Shown here: in pieces, positions 60,989-64,000 of the stretch
How the letters are laid out: the number at the start of each line of letters is the position of its first letter
Numbering within the stretch: position 1 is the stretch's first letter
Assembly (NCBI GenBank): GCA_947683625.1
Contig: CANTUR010000002.1
Coordinates: forward strand, 8,464,501 to 8,528,500
DNA: 64,000 nucleotides
From: Mallotus nudiflorus
Taxonomy: Eukaryota; Streptophyta; Magnoliopsida; Malpighiales; Euphorbiaceae
Direction of reading: 5' to 3'
Position numbers and translations under genes: made by a program
Notes under the pieces: model-generated
Told to the model about the DNA's origin: nothing
Database searches by the model: none
Seen by the model: only the letters and a program-made list of their open reading frames with translations

Positions 60989-61604
60989 TGTCACGACCCG
61001 AACCCGAGGGCACGTGACCGGCACTAGGGAATGGGTAGGCATAAGGCCACCGAAACCCGTAGTAAGCCTAAAGGAAAAGAAAAATAAAACCATTCATATC
61101 TTTACTTTAATTAAAAACAGAACATATTATCAAACTGATTTTTCTCAAATTACACAAATTTAACAGTTTAATAAAAATACGATTCAACATCTCATATTAT
61201 AAATTGAGTTTACGTCATATACATAAATGTATTTTGTACAGATAAACTACATAATTTGGTTAAACCATACAAATTCTCAATACATATACTACTGCAGCAT
61301 CCTAGATTAATACACAGTACAGCTTATAATGACCTACGTAAAATAGCCGGTGAAGAAGAATTCCGGCGTAGAGGTAGTCTGAGGTCAAACTCCCAAGCTC
61401 CTGAAAAAAATAAATTGAGGGGAATCAGACCTCACTGAGTAAGTCAACAAAAGAGCTGTACGGTTTGAAAACCTTTTTGAAAACTATATTTTTTTTGTAG
61501 TGAAAATAATTTATAATATATATAATTATAGCTTTGAAAAATCTCGGTAGAACCCTAGACCCAAGTCTAAATGGCCAACCGGGCCCACTTATTCCAACTA
61601 GACT

Positions 61605-61790
61605 ACCGGTCCCCGAGAGCAAGGGCATCAACCGAGGCACCAAGCCGTAGTCATTCACTTAATCCAAATATATGGATCTGGCGGTCCCCGAGAGCTAAGG
61701 CATCAACCGAGGCACCCATCCCAGTCCATTATTGACTTTCCAATCACTGGCGGTCCCCGAGAGCTAAGGCTACTACCGAGGCACCTGTCC
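61605..61790. repeat. Three-unit tandem repeat within the LTR-like region
   Basis: CGGTCCCCGAGAGC..AGGC plus ACCGAGGCACC starts at 61607, 61682 and 61751 (steps 75 and 69). The shared core is about 36 bp, followed by a variable spacer. Confidence 0.85.
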
Positions 61791-62624
61791 CAGTTTAACA
61801 TTCATCAATCATAAAATTTTTGGATCCATCTCTCAATCTCTACCATGTGCACATAGTCCTGGTGAGGCCCACCAGGTAGCCCGTTCTACCAAAATTTCCC
61901 AAAATCGATTTTAAATAAACAAAAATGCGTTTAAATCTTAAACAATAGCATTAAATTAAATAAATCATGTAATCAATGTAATAAAATACGAGCGCATGCA
62001 TTTTTACATAAACACACGCACAGATCGTTCTACTGACTTACAGGATGAATGTGAAGGCTGACGACCACGCGTCTGCCTCGGTCTCACAGCTTCTGCTCCG
62101 ATATGCTCTAAAAGAAATTAATAAATCGACTTTTTAAAACACGACTAAGGAATCAAATTCAGGAATCAACAAAGTAATAAAATTCCAGACTGACTCGATG
62201 AAAACCGGACGAGACTCGACAGACAGGATTTAACCTAATTAACGGTAGATACTTTTCTACGAATATCACGTTTTACGAGAAAATCTACCGAAATTTCGGC
62301 AGAGTCTCCTATGTAAAACGAACATCTCTCTACCAAAGGTAGAGCCAGACCTGCATAGAAAATGCACTTCTAATTTCCAAAACCATTCACACTCGAGTCG
62401 GGCTCCCAAAATACAATTTGCCCCGACCGAGATGACAACTCAAATAAAATATCATAATTTAATAATATGTGTTTCTTAAATACATATATCTCATACATAC
62501 ATATTAGAATAGATAAAAATTATACAAGGTCTCCATTATTCAAAATTGAGCAAATTAAATTTGTATTCTAACCATATTAAAATTATGATTATAGCCCAAA
62601 TTAAATCTAGTGCAATGTATTATG

Positions 62625-62626
<2 letters not shown>

Positions 62627-62680
<54 letters not shown>
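62627..62680. repeat. (TA)n microsatellite
   Basis: About 27 TA units. Confidence 0.97.
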
Positions 62681-62684
<4 letters not shown>

Positions 62685-63798
62685 GAATTTGATATTCAAA
62701 ATTTACATTACTTAGGAAATTATGTCAATTAATTTATAAAAATTATCTAAACCCTTTAATTATTCATAAAACTAATTAAAATATATATTTATCAAATTTA
62801 GTGTAAAATTACATTTTTTACCCCCCTAAAATACATAATTTACATAATGAGCTTTTACTACTAAAAATAATTCTTAAAAACTATTTAATCATGTCAAAAA
62901 TTCATTTTCTCAAAATACATTTTCTTAATGTAATTAAAACATTTAATTAACTAACAAATTTTCTCCCAAAAATATTATTTACCCTAAAAATAAATTTTTG
63001 GCATAAACTCAAATATATTTATAAAAATAGTATAAAAATCTCAAAAATTATGATTTGAGTTCTAAAATTCATATTATTCACTAATAACCTCATTTATCAA
63101 TTTCATTACCTATTTAACCCAAAGTTTCAAAATTAATCTAATTATTATATTTTGACATAAAGCATAAAAATTCCTAGAAATTTGTATAATTTTCTTAAAT
63201 TATCTACCTTACCCTAAAATTAATTTCAACACTTAATATCACCAAAATGTCAATTATTATTATTATTTACCATTTTTATAATTAATTCCCGAAAATTCCT
63301 AAAAAAATTATTTAAATATCCAAAATTCACCAAAAATCAAAATAAATTCCAAAAATTATACAAAAATTCCTAGAGATAGATTAAGCTACTAGGAATCATA
63401 TTTGTAAAGGGAGTTTGTATGAATCAAGCTAGATTAAGTTAAAAAAAATTCGAAACCCTAGAGTTCACAAACTAAAAATCAACCAAAACTCAATCAATTC
63501 ATGATCAAAGCTTAAACAAAGGTTAGATTAAGCCTCACCGGTGCAAGGGGAGGAGATTGGCACCGGAATGGAGGAAAATGGTGGCCGAACGAAGCTTGGG
63601 CGAGTTAGAGCAAAACTCTCGGCTTTCTTCTTCCCAGCAGCTTCCGGCGGCTCTGCAGGTGGCCGGAGGTGAGGGAGAAGGAAGAGGGAGTAGCAGACGG
63701 TGGCCGGAGGTGGGGGAGGCGCAGTGACGGTGGTGGTCGAAGGATTCGCGGAGGTGGGGGGAGGATGGGAGCTCGGTTCTGCCTTTCCTCTTCCAAAA

Positions 63799-63960
<162 letters not shown>

Positions 63961-64000
63961 CTTATTATACTACATTATGACTATATACATATATATACTA

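Overview
This is nuclear DNA from a flowering plant, very probably a eudicot. The evidence is a P-class pentatricopeptide-repeat gene, a DWNN/CCHC/RING ubiquitin-ligase gene, and a surrounding mass of plant-type retroelements (Tat/Ogre-like Ty3-gypsy, Ty1-copia, L1-type LINEs, a SINE candidate) in AT-rich DNA with long (TA)n tracts. The species cannot be named from the sequence alone. Only two complete protein-coding genes are visible. Both lie on the minus strand near the right end: a PPR protein (53977-56202) and an intronless PQT3-like E3 ligase (57362-58930). A possible terminal exon of a third minus-strand gene lies at 25849-26092.

Region by region. (1) 655-8056: an LTR element in minus orientation, with about 680-bp LTRs and a near-perfect 5-bp target duplication. 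It has a gag-like remnant with a 24-bp/octapeptide repeat and no visible pol, so it looks like a non-autonomous LARD/TR-GAG-type element. (2) 9469-23558: a 14-kb Tat/Ogre-like Ty3-gypsy element with 2-kb LTRs. It carries an upstream sense ORF (DUF7745-like), RT, RNase H, a second RNase H, integrase, an antisense plant-mobile-domain ORF and a 39/43-bp tandem array just before the 3' LTR. Gag and protease appear to be missing. (3) 23559-26885: AT-rich DNA and the orphan exon. (4) 26886-31598: a short-LTR Ty1-copia element with a 5-bp target duplication, a canonical initiator-Met primer site and a pol broken by many stops. (5) about 34441-40500: a nearly full-length minus-strand L1-type LINE (ORF1 and ORF2), followed by a tRNA-related SINE candidate. 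(6) 41-51 kb: dispersed AT-rich repeats, the 3' end of another gypsy element with its own minisatellite, a 5'-truncated LINE with a 17-bp target duplication, and T-rich DNA. (7) 51-59.5 kb: the gene island. (8) 60561-64000: two overlapping or nested copies of an LTR starting TGTCACGACCC, with internal tandem repeats and (TA)n.

The PPR protein is expected to act on organellar RNA. The E3 ligase belongs to the RBBP6/Mpe1/PQT3 family, which works in the nucleus in mRNA 3'-end processing and protein turnover. I see no functional link between the two beyond adjacency. The most unusual structure in the window is the Tat/Ogre-like element, which carries plant-mobile-type sequences on both strands and a hypervariable array before its 3' LTR. 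All domain and family names come from recognising motifs by eye; no database search was run.
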